From positions 1 to 8,878 of the forward strand of contig JADHTT010000022.1 of the NCBI GenBank assembly GCA_016784825.1: DNA of 8,878 nt, written 5' to 3'. The notes beneath the pieces were generated by a model. The model saw only the letters and a program-made list of their open reading frames with translations. It did not search any database and was not told the origin of the DNA. Both the position numbers and the translations under genes were made by a program. Origin of the DNA: Campylobacterales bacterium. Its GTDB lineage: Bacteria > Campylobacterota > Campylobacteria > Campylobacterales > Arcobacteraceae. Position 1 is the first letter of the stretch; each line of letters begins with the position of its first letter. Shown here piece after piece: positions 1-4,767 of this stretch.

Positions 1-150
1 GGTATTAGTCTAATTGATATAGGACATTGGGAAAGTGAACAATATTTTACTAAGCTTTTAATGGGGCTTCTACCAGAAAACTTGAAAAATAAGCAATTAC
101 AAGCTATAATGTCAAATTCTAATAACCCATTTACAAATTCAGGAGAATAA
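1..150 (+). CDS. Nif3/DUF34 dinuclear-metal protein, C-terminal end (partial)
   Basis: The frame is open from the first base to TAA at 148-150 and gives 49 residues, so the 5' part lies outside the window. The fragment begins GISLIDIGHWESEQYF, the C-terminal metal-binding motif of the Nif3/DUF34/YbgI family. The His and Glu of the H-x-x-x-E pattern (fragment residues 9 and 13) match the last two ligands of the dinuclear site known from E. coli YbgI. Family members form hexameric rings; some are annotated 'GTP cyclohydrolase I type 2', but the true reaction is not settled. The next gene starts 4 nt after the stop and its ribosome binding site lies inside this gene's end, so the two are almost certainly co-transcribed and translationally close. 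The same pairing of Nif3 and zinc-ribbon protein is known in Helicobacter and Campylobacter. Confidence 0.82.
   Translation, partial: GISLIDIGHWESEQYFTKLLMGLLPENLKNKQLQAIMSNSNNPFTNSGE
141..145 (+). promoter_or_regulatory. Shine-Dalgarno that fixes the TTG start at 155
   Basis: AGGAG lies 9 nt before the TTG at 155-157, inside the last codons of the Nif3 gene. No in-frame ATG lies near, and the first residues after TTG (NKSLEQLIKLS) look like the normal start of the family, so TTG is taken as the real initiation codon. Confidence 0.7.
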
Positions 151-154
151 CAAA

Positions 155-871
155 TTGAATAAATCTTTAGAACAACTAATAAAATTATCAAACTTTGATG
201 TAACAATCAATTCATTTGGACCACAAATTGATACACAAAATGCAAAACTAGCAGAGTTTATGGCTATAGCAAATAAACTTCAAGCACAAGTGGATGAAAG
301 AGTTGAAACTATCAATGAAGCAGAATCTAAAAAGACAAAAAATAATATTCACCTAGATGAACTAAGATCAAAACTAGCAGATGTTGCATCTAAAATGGAT
401 AATGTATCAAATGCAAAAGAGCTTAAAGCACTTCAACTTGAAGAAGAGATTGCAAAAGAGCAAGTATCATTTACAAATGAAGAGATTTCAAGACTTGATA
501 ATGTTATTGAATTAAAAGAATCTGAGTTAGTTGATTTAAAAGAGAAGCTAAATGAAGAACTTGAAACTGTAAAAGCACTTGAAGATACTATTTCTAAAGA
601 GATTGCATCTATCAGTGAACAAAGAGCTGAAGTTTCAACGCAAAGAGATGCGATGATTGGTACTGTAGATAACAAGCTACTAGCTTCTTATGAAAAGATC
701 AAAAGATGGGCTAAAGATACTGCGGTTGTACCAATGAAAAAGCAAGCTTGTTATGGTTGTTTTATGAAAGTAAGTGATAAAACTTATAGTGCTGTAATTA
801 AAGCAGAAGATATTGTACCTTGCCCACATTGTGGAAGAGTACTATTTAACGATACTCAAGCTGAAGACTAA
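155..871 (+). CDS. Coiled-coil protein with C-terminal C4 zinc ribbon (HP0958 type)
   Basis: The protein has 238 aa. Residues about 20-175 are rich in Glu, Lys, Leu and Ala without Pro and read as a long antiparallel coiled coil. Residues 194-231 form a zinc ribbon with C199-x-x-C202 and C223-x-x-C226. This layout matches the Campylobacterota family of H. pylori HP0958 (C. jejuni Cj0706). HP0958 is known to stabilise sigma-54 (RpoN) and to bind flaA mRNA, and so is needed for flagella. Whether this copy does the same is inference from family and position; no flagellar gene is in the window. It starts at TTG behind a good AGGAG and follows the Nif3 gene by 4 nt. The next gene begins 7 nt downstream. 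All four cysteines are present and the length is normal for the family. A general nucleic-acid or chaperone role is the alternative. Confidence 0.85.
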   Translation: MNKSLEQLIKLSNFDVTINSFGPQIDTQNAKLAEFMAIANKLQAQVDERVETINEAESKKTKNNIHLDELRSKLADVASKMDNVSNAKELKALQLEEEIAKEQVSFTNEEISRLDNVIELKESELVDLKEKLNEELETVKALEDTISKEIASISEQRAEVSTQRDAMIGTVDNKLLASYEKIKRWAKDTAVVPMKKQACYGCFMKVSDKTYSAVIKAEDIVPCPHCGRVLFNDTQAED

Positions 872-878
872 TAAATAG

Positions 879-1628
879 ATGCAGTTTTTTGGAAAGTATG
901 ACACTAGATTTGATAGAGAATTTCTAACATCTAGTTATCTTTATTTCAATGAAGATGATAATGAGATCACACCATTAGAATTTGAAAAACTGATAAAAAG
1001 TCACAAAGATAAAAAGAAAAATATAGCTGGAACTATATTTATGTATAACCCTTTTTATTATCCTATGGGATATGATGAAAAAAAGAAACTTTGTGACCAA
1101 GGCTTTGAATTTGATGATAATTTTCATGAACTTAAAGTTGAAAGAGAGATAACTCTTTTTAAACAAAAGATCAAAAACTACCCTGGAAAGATTGTAGAAG
1201 TTAGGTATCTTTTCAATCTTAATATTGCCAATATTAATACATCTGAACTCCTTATGGCATTTAATGAAGATATAGAAAAATTAAATACTAATCAACTTAC
1301 AATACTAGACAAACAAATGTGTTATCAAGATATTGATAATTTCAATATAAATGGTAAGTTTGTATTTTTAGCGTGGGGAAATAAAATAAACAAAAAAGAA
1401 TTTGTCTATATATTTGATTATGCAAAATTTATCTATGATAAAGCTATTCAAATGCAAAAGAAAGTCTCTTTTATGTTTAGAAAAAGTTTACAACAAGCAT
1501 ATTCATTAGAAAATTTACATTTTATACATCCTACGGATTGTGGTAAACTAAAATCAAAAGTACCTAATACTTTGGCAAAAGTTTTTGAAGAACATCCTCC
1601 AAAAATTACACAACTTGAGGACATCTAA
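879..1628 (+). CDS. Conserved-looking hypothetical protein, distantly DUF1643-like
   Basis: The protein has 249 aa, is cytosolic (no signal peptide or membrane segment) and is rich in Lys, Asn and aromatic residues. I do not recognise it with confidence. Its order of short motifs resembles DUF1643: a hydrophobic strand ending in an N-P pair (residues 52-58), a strand ending in NLN (113-115) followed by an acidic helix with a later Asn (N129), a strand ending in W-G (F161 to G167), and an H-P pair near the C-terminus (217-218). In that family the corresponding motifs are NPS, NLF, AWG and HPL. The function of DUF1643 is unknown. It starts at ATG 7 nt after the zinc-ribbon gene with only a weak ribosome binding site (GAAG about 12 nt upstream), so translation may depend on the upstream gene. 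In H. pylori and C. jejuni I recall waaA/kdtA in this place, so the gene may be a lineage-specific insertion or replacement. Confidence 0.7.
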   Translation: MQFFGKYDTRFDREFLTSSYLYFNEDDNEITPLEFEKLIKSHKDKKKNIAGTIFMYNPFYYPMGYDEKKKLCDQGFEFDDNFHELKVEREITLFKQKIKNYPGKIVEVRYLFNLNIANINTSELLMAFNEDIEKLNTNQLTILDKQMCYQDIDNFNINGKFVFLAWGNKINKKEFVYIFDYAKFIYDKAIQMQKKVSFMFRKSLQQAYSLENLHFIHPTDCGKLKSKVPNTLAKVFEEHPPKITQLEDI

Positions 1629-1651
1629 TCTTATTCTAATCAATTATTTAA

Positions 1652-1657
1652 TATAAT
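1652..1657 (+). promoter_or_regulatory. Probable -10 box of the atpE promoter
   Basis: A perfect TATAAT lies in an AT-rich stretch between the upstream gene and atpE. Transcription would begin near 1664-1665 and give a leader of about 65 nt. No clear -35 box is seen, as is common in Campylobacterota, where the upstream region is mostly periodic T-rich sequence. A second AT-rich candidate (around 1710-1715) is too close to the ribosome binding site to be the main one. Confidence 0.6.
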
Positions 1658-1660
1658 GCC

Positions 1661-1675
1661 AACACTCAAGGTGTT
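1661..1675 (+). promoter_or_regulatory. Small hairpin at the start of the atpE leader
   Basis: AACAC (1661-1665) and GTGTT (1671-1675) are perfect inverted repeats around a 5-nt TCAAG loop, directly downstream of the TATAAT box and at the predicted transcription start. The transcript may begin within it, in which case only part would be transcribed. It could also be a protein-binding palindrome. A 20-nt stretch that is GC-rich for this region (1681-1700) follows. Confidence 0.35.
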
Positions 1676-1730
1676 AAGTAGGGATACGCAAGCCGAACTC
1701 ATTTTGTATTATATTATTAAAGGATTTAGA

Positions 1731-2039
1731 ATGAAAAAAATTGTTCTTATGTTATTAGCTGTTGCTACAGCTGCATTTGCTTCTGAAGCTGCTGCTTCTG
1801 AAATGGTTCAAGCTTACTCTGTGTTAGCTGCTGGTGTTGGTCTTGGAATCGCTGCAATGGGTGGTGCTATTGGTATGGGTAATACTGCTGCTGCTACAAT
1901 TGCTGGTACTGCTAGAAACCCAGGTTTAGGTGGAAAATTAATGACTACAATGTTCATCGCATTAGCAATGATCGAAGCACAAGTTATCTATACACTTGTA
2001 ATTGCATTAATCGCACTTTACGCTAACCCATTTTTATAA
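1731..2039 (+). CDS. atpE: F-type ATP synthase subunit c (membrane ring)
   Basis: The 102-aa protein forms the proton-carrying ring of the F0 sector. Two hydrophobic helices (about residues 28-58 and 70-99) flank the polar loop A61-R62-N63-P64. The ion-carrying carboxylate is E82 in the second helix (AMIEAQVIY). The position matching Gln32 of the Ilyobacter sodium-type ring is Met49, and the Ser next to the carboxylate is Ala83, so the ring should carry protons. Residues 1-17 look like a signal peptide (KK, hydrophobic core, A-F-A before S18), as in other Campylobacterota; cleavage would leave about 85 aa, the usual c-subunit size. The ATG at 1731 has AAGGA 7 nt upstream. An earlier in-frame ATG at 1656 overlaps the promoter and is rejected. 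The gene stands apart from other atp genes, as is usual in this phylum. Strong use of GCT and GGT codons fits high expression. Confidence 0.95.
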   Translation: MKKIVLMLLAVATAAFASEAAASEMVQAYSVLAAGVGLGIAAMGGAIGMGNTAAATIAGTARNPGLGGKLMTTMFIALAMIEAQVIYTLVIALIALYANPFL

Positions 2040-2057
2040 TAGTTAGACAAAGTATCT

Positions 2058-2089
2058 AAAAAGGTCAAGCTTTTAGCTTGGCCTTTTTT
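2058..2089. terminator. Bidirectional intrinsic terminator between atpE and the YceI-like gene
   Basis: A 13-bp stem pairs AAAAAGGTCAAGC (2058-2070) with GCTTGGCCTTTTT (2076-2088), with one G-U pair and a TTTTA loop. On the + strand it ends in a run of six T, 18 nt after the atpE stop. On the - strand it ends in five T and starts 12 nt after the stop of the opposite gene. It can therefore end transcription from both sides. Confidence 0.92.
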
Positions 2090-2100
2090 ATTGTCTTATT

Positions 2101-2571
2101 TTATTTAGACTTTGGTGCTGCACAAAGAATTGCGGATATATTCATCTTAAAAGATATATTTTTATAGTCTAAAAAATTTACATTTCCATTTGCTTCCATA
2201 AGATTATTAGCGAATGAATATTTCATATTAAACAATTGTTCACTATTTTGTATCTTCATAGCAATATCACCAGTTCTAGGCTGACCTTTAATTCGCTTAT
2301 CGGCTTTTATAGAGACAATTTCCAATATAGTTTTACTTGGCTTTGTATTAAGTACAATCTTTGATCCAACTAAGATAGTCCTAAAATTTGGACCTTCAAC
2401 TTTAATTGGATTATAAATAACATTTTTGAATTCACCACTTAGATTATTGTTATCTTCCCATGCAACTTTTACTTCACCCTGCTGTGCTAAAATACATCCA
2501 GTCTTTGGTGTATTAGATCCATATACTACTGATGTTAGTAATAATGTAGCTAAACTTAGTTTTTTTAACAT
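2101..2571 (-). CDS. Secreted YceI-like protein (probable)
   Basis: The protein has 156 aa. Residues 1-18 are a signal peptide (K3-K4, hydrophobic LATLLLTSVV, then Y-G-S), and there is no lipobox, so a soluble periplasmic protein is expected. The mature part starts with C26, then a QGEVKVAW strand, an acidic loop with SGEF, and beta-rich sequence to residue 150. This order resembles short YceI-domain proteins of Campylobacterota, which begin with a Cys, a V-x-W strand and a G-x-F element, and whose fold binds isoprenoid-like lipids in a beta barrel. The match is weak in the middle, so the family call is tentative. C26 and C150 lie at the two ends and could form a disulfide. The ATG is chosen by AGGAG at 2577-2581, 5 nt away. 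It is transcribed divergently from the DUF455 gene and ends at the shared terminator. Confidence 0.62.
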   Translation of the reverse strand: MLKKLSLATLLLTSVVYGSNTPKTGCILAQQGEVKVAWEDNNNLSGEFKNVIYNPIKVEGPNFRTILVGSKIVLNTKPSKTILEIVSIKADKRIKGQPRTGDIAMKIQNSEQLFNMKYSFANNLMEANGNVNFLDYKNISFKMNISAILCAAPKSK

Positions 2572-2598
2572 TTATTCTCCTGAATTATTTTGTGATGT

Positions 2599-2604
2599 AT
2601 TTTA
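2599..2604 (-). promoter_or_regulatory. Probable -10 box for the YceI-like gene
   Basis: The - strand reads TAAAAT here, 27 nt upstream of the ATG. Transcription would start near 2592 and give a leader of about 20 nt containing AGGAG. No clear -35 box is seen. Confidence 0.45.
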
Positions 2605-2616
2605 ACCAAATAGAGA

Positions 2617-2622
2617 TATAAT
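2617..2622 (+). promoter_or_regulatory. Probable -10 box of the DUF455 gene, next to its ATG
   Basis: A perfect TATAAT ends only 5 nt before the ATG at 2628. With the usual distance of 6-8 nt from box to start, the transcript would begin at or within 1-2 nt of the initiation codon. No convincing Shine-Dalgarno sequence lies in front of the ATG, which agrees with a leaderless message. Confidence 0.5.
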
Positions 2623-2627
2623 TAAAG

Positions 2628-3428
2628 ATGAATAATTTTTTTAATAAAGTTTACAGTGCACTAAGAGCCACTACTCCTGAGGATAAATTTAATCAGTTTG
2701 AAATATTATATAAAGAATTTTTAGATGATAAACTAGAGTTTTCTTCACAAAATAATATAGAAGTTTTTACAAAACCATCATTTGAAAGCTTTTGTGATAT
2801 TGTCCAAGCAAAACAAGTACCACAAAATAGAAACTTTGTATCCAATGAAGGAAAATATACTCTACTACATGCTGTAGCACATATAGAATATAGTGCCATT
2901 GATTTAGCACTTGATGCTTGCTATAGATTTCAAAACATGCCAAAAGAATTTTATATAGATTGGATGGAAGTTGCTGATGATGAAATAAGACACTTTAATA
3001 TGATAAATGAACAGCTTGAGACATATGGTATTAAATATGGTGATATACCAGTACATCAAGGACTATTTGATGCTTGTATGAAAACACTTGAACTAATACC
3101 CAGAATGGCACTAATTCCTAGATATATGGAAGCAAATGGGCTAGATGCAAATGCTATGATGATTCAAAGGTTATCAAAAGTAAAAGGGACCGAAGATATT
3201 ATCAAGCTTCTAAAAGTCATTTTAGAAGAAGAGGTGGATCATGTCAAAAAAGGTGATAGGTGGTATAAATATGGATGCAGTCAAAAAGAAAATTTTTCAT
3301 GCGATTATTTCAAAATTGTAAATAGTGTATATCCAAACTCATTTAGAAAAAATAAGCATATCAATATAGCAGCCAGAAAGGCTGCTGGATTTAGTGAAGA
3401 GGAGATTGATCAACTACTTCAATACTAA
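2628..3428 (+). CDS. DUF455 ferritin-like diiron protein
   Basis: The 266-aa soluble protein is a helical bundle of the DUF455 family. Family landmarks seen are H85-I-E87 followed by the ALDA helix (94-97), the D118-E119-x-x-H122 motif, YGD-x-P-x-H (137-143), an R-x-x-E-A-N-G-L-D segment (165-173) and E202-x-x-H205 followed by G-D-R-W. E87, E119, H122, E168, E202 and H205 are the expected ligands of a two-iron site, and all are present. The family is related to ferritin-like and MiaE-like oxidases or hydroxylases, but its substrate is not established; an oxidative function is inference. The start fits the family because the first residues (NNFFNKVYSAL) are already the expected helix. The gene has its own promoter against the divergent YceI-like gene, and its last 15 nt overlap the opposite MsrB gene. 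No intrinsic terminator follows it. Confidence 0.85.
   Translation: MNNFFNKVYSALRATTPEDKFNQFEILYKEFLDDKLEFSSQNNIEVFTKPSFESFCDIVQAKQVPQNRNFVSNEGKYTLLHAVAHIEYSAIDLALDACYRFQNMPKEFYIDWMEVADDEIRHFNMINEQLETYGIKYGDIPVHQGLFDACMKTLELIPRMALIPRYMEANGLDANAMMIQRLSKVKGTEDIIKLLKVILEEEVDHVKKGDRWYKYGCSQKENFSCDYFKIVNSVYPNSFRKNKHINIAARKAAGFSEEEIDQLLQY
3368..3386. other. GC-rich perfect hairpin inside the 3' end of the DUF455 gene
   Basis: AGCAGCC and GGCTGCT form a perfect 7-bp stem around an AGAAA loop. It lies 39 nt before the DUF455 stop and, on the - strand, 27 nt past the MsrB stop. On the - strand it is not directly followed by a T run; a T-rich tract comes only about 15 nt later. It also encodes Ala-Ala-Arg-Lys-Ala-Ala, so it may be a by-product of coding. 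A weak terminator for the - strand operon is the other reading. Confidence 0.35.
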
Positions 3429-4154
3429 CGCTACTGAATTTATACAATACCTCTGACCACTTCTTGATCTAGTATCTGCAAAGAGATGTCCTAAATGAGC
3501 ATCACAAACTGCACATAGTGCTTCTTGTCTTGTCATATTATGAGATATATCTTTTTTAATATTTGTGCTATTTTTAACCGCAAAAGAAAAACTAGGCCAC
3601 CCTGTTTTTGAATCAAATTTATCATTAGAAGAAAAAAGCTTATTATCACAACATACACAATGGTAAATGCCTTCTTCCTTACTTTTATAGTACTTTCCTG
3701 AAAATGCTTTCTCTGTTCCTTTTTCTCTGCAAACACTATATTGTTCATTAGTTAATATTTCTTTCCAAGCAGAGTCATCTTTTATAACTCTAGGATATCT
3801 TTCTAATATTGTATTTTTAATCTCTTCAATAATATTCCAAAAATTATCATCATTGATATTAAGTGTTATAACTTTATCTATTTTAATTTTGTATCGTCTT
3901 AGATCTATTAAAATTTGTGAACCATAGCTAGGTCTAATAATATAAGCATTTTGGATAAATTTAGTAAATATACTCTCTAGTTTATTAAATATACTTAGAT
4001 CAAAAGGAATTTTTTGAAGTTGATATTCTATAATCTTTACATCATATTTGGAAGCTAGATTATGAATTCTTTCAAGTTGCTCATCTTGCCATGAAGTGCC
4101 ACTTGCTTGATGAAAAGATGCTAATAAAAATGAATTAGCCTCTTGCATTTGCAA
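3414..4154 (-). CDS. msrB: Peptide methionine-(R)-S-oxide reductase MsrB with an extra N-terminal domain
   Basis: Residue numbers count from the TTG at 4154 (246 aa). Residues 123-246 are a complete MsrB, which reduces methionine-R-sulfoxide in proteins. They show G146-T-E, FSGKYY (151-156), GWPSF (185-189), zinc cysteines C166, C169, C214 and C217, the HLGH motif (220-223), and catalytic C237 in RYCINS. Extra cysteines C142 and C168 could act as resolving residues. Residues 1-122 belong to no family I recognise; they are mixed alpha/beta with no signal peptide or membrane segment. Plain MsrB is about 130-150 aa, so this is a fusion. TTG is the first conventional start, but the frame is open to 4286, and the true start is probably ATT there, giving 290 aa (see the separate entry). 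It is the last gene of the - strand run and overlaps the DUF455 gene by 15 nt at its 3' end. Confidence 0.88.
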   Translation of the reverse strand: MQMQEANSFLLASFHQASGTSWQDEQLERIHNLASKYDVKIIEYQLQKIPFDLSIFNKLESIFTKFIQNAYIIRPSYGSQILIDLRRYKIKIDKVITLNINDDNFWNIIEEIKNTILERYPRVIKDDSAWKEILTNEQYSVCREKGTEKAFSGKYYKSKEEGIYHCVCCDNKLFSSNDKFDSKTGWPSFSFAVKNSTNIKKDISHNMTRQEALCAVCDAHLGHLFADTRSRSGQRYCINSVALVLK

Positions 4155-4286
4155 TTCTAGCTCTTCAAAATTTATATAAATATTACCATTTATTATTTTT
4201 AATTTATTCTCAATAAGATTTAATGAAAGAGTTTTTGCATGGCTATACTCTTCATCTAAAATAGGCGAAAAATATATTAGACTAAT
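4155..4286 (-). other. Probable 5' extension of the msrB fusion gene, with no usual start codon
   Basis: These 44 codons are in frame with the msrB gene, contain no stop and run up to the TAA of the rhodanese gene (4287-4289). None is ATG, GTG or TTG. In DNA this rich in A and T, a stop would be expected about every 12-13 codons, so such a run is unlikely by chance. The encoded residues (start SLIYFSPILDEEYSHAK, end NIYINFEELEL) look like ordinary protein and lead smoothly into the part after the TTG. The first codon, ATT at 4286-4284, has AGAGGA 7 nt upstream and abuts the previous stop. Likely readings are a rare ATT start or a start codon lost by mutation. Otherwise it would be a 132-nt spacer in an operon whose other gaps are mostly 0-13 nt. 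Confidence 0.55.
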
Positions 4287-4760
4287 TTAGATATCCTCTT
4301 TTACAAGTGTAATATTACCAAAGTAGCTTTTTAAACTTCTACCAGATCCTAGCCAATTTAAAAGTCCATCTTCAAGATTTACTACATTTGTAAATCCCAT
4401 CTTTTTTAATTGGTATGCAGCTAATAATCCGCGAGGACCTTTAAAACAATATGTAACTATTGGTATGCTATTCCCATACTTTTCAAATATTTTTTTAATA
4501 GCTACAAATTCCAATTTACCTCTTGGTATTGTAAGATGCATCTCTTTTCTAAGATATCCACTTGCAAACTCTTCTGGCTCTCTTACATCTAACAATAATA
4601 CATTTAAGTCATCTAGATTAATATCATCTGGTTGAATCTGCTCTACATTTGCTTCAGCTTCATCAATAAGCTTTTTAAACTGCTCTGTTAAATACACTTC
4701 AGCTCGTCTTGAAGCAAGTGCCTCAAGGTCTAAATGAGCGTTGTCTTTTACTTCTTCCAT
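4287..4760 (-). CDS. Single-domain rhodanese-like sulfurtransferase
   Basis: The protein has 157 aa. Residues 1-45 are a charged helical N-terminal part (LEALASRRAEVYLTEQFKKL). Residues 46-140 are one rhodanese domain with LLLDVREPEEFASGYL (55-70), the active loop C105-F-K-G-P-R110 and the final NLEDGLLNWL (128-137). C105 would carry the persulfide in thiosulfate or polysulfide sulfur transfer; the loop length is that of sulfur-handling rhodaneses, not of Cdc25-type phosphatases. There is no signal peptide, so it acts in the cytoplasm. It starts 7 nt after pepA; the ribosome binding site is weak (AGAAG about 14 nt away), so coupling to pepA translation is likely. The msrB fusion follows directly in the same frame. 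The physiological sulfur donor and acceptor cannot be told from sequence. Confidence 0.88.
   Translation of the reverse strand: MEEVKDNAHLDLEALASRRAEVYLTEQFKKLIDEAEANVEQIQPDDINLDDLNVLLLDVREPEEFASGYLRKEMHLTIPRGKLEFVAIKKIFEKYGNSIPIVTYCFKGPRGLLAAYQLKKMGFTNVVNLEDGLLNWLGSGRSLKSYFGNITLVKEDI
4294..4299 (-). promoter_or_regulatory. Shine-Dalgarno candidate for an ATT start of the msrB fusion
   Basis: The - strand reads AGAGGA here, within the last codons of the rhodanese gene, with 7 nt to the ATT at 4286-4284. It is the best ribosome binding site in this stretch. Before the TTG at 4154 only a weaker GAAGAG is found. It also encodes Lys-Glu-Asp, so chance cannot be excluded. Confidence 0.4.
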
Positions 4761-4767
4761 ATATTAT

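Noticed and set aside
433..675. 80-residue Ser-rich frame on the - strand opposite the coiled-coil gene
   Set aside because: Its composition is just the reverse complement of Glu/Lys/Leu-rich coiled-coil codons, with no start signals.
1676..1705. Possible c-di-GMP riboswitch, because ACGCAAGCC recalls the ACGCAAAGCC element
   Set aside because: One A is missing and the leader of about 65 nt is too short to hold the rest of the conserved aptamer; no second half was found.
1656..1730. Longer atpE start at an in-frame ATG (1656), giving 127 aa
   Set aside because: This ATG overlaps the TATAAT box, has no ribosome binding site and would put a non-conserved polar stretch before a good signal-like N-terminus. 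The ATG at 1731 has AAGGA at ideal distance.
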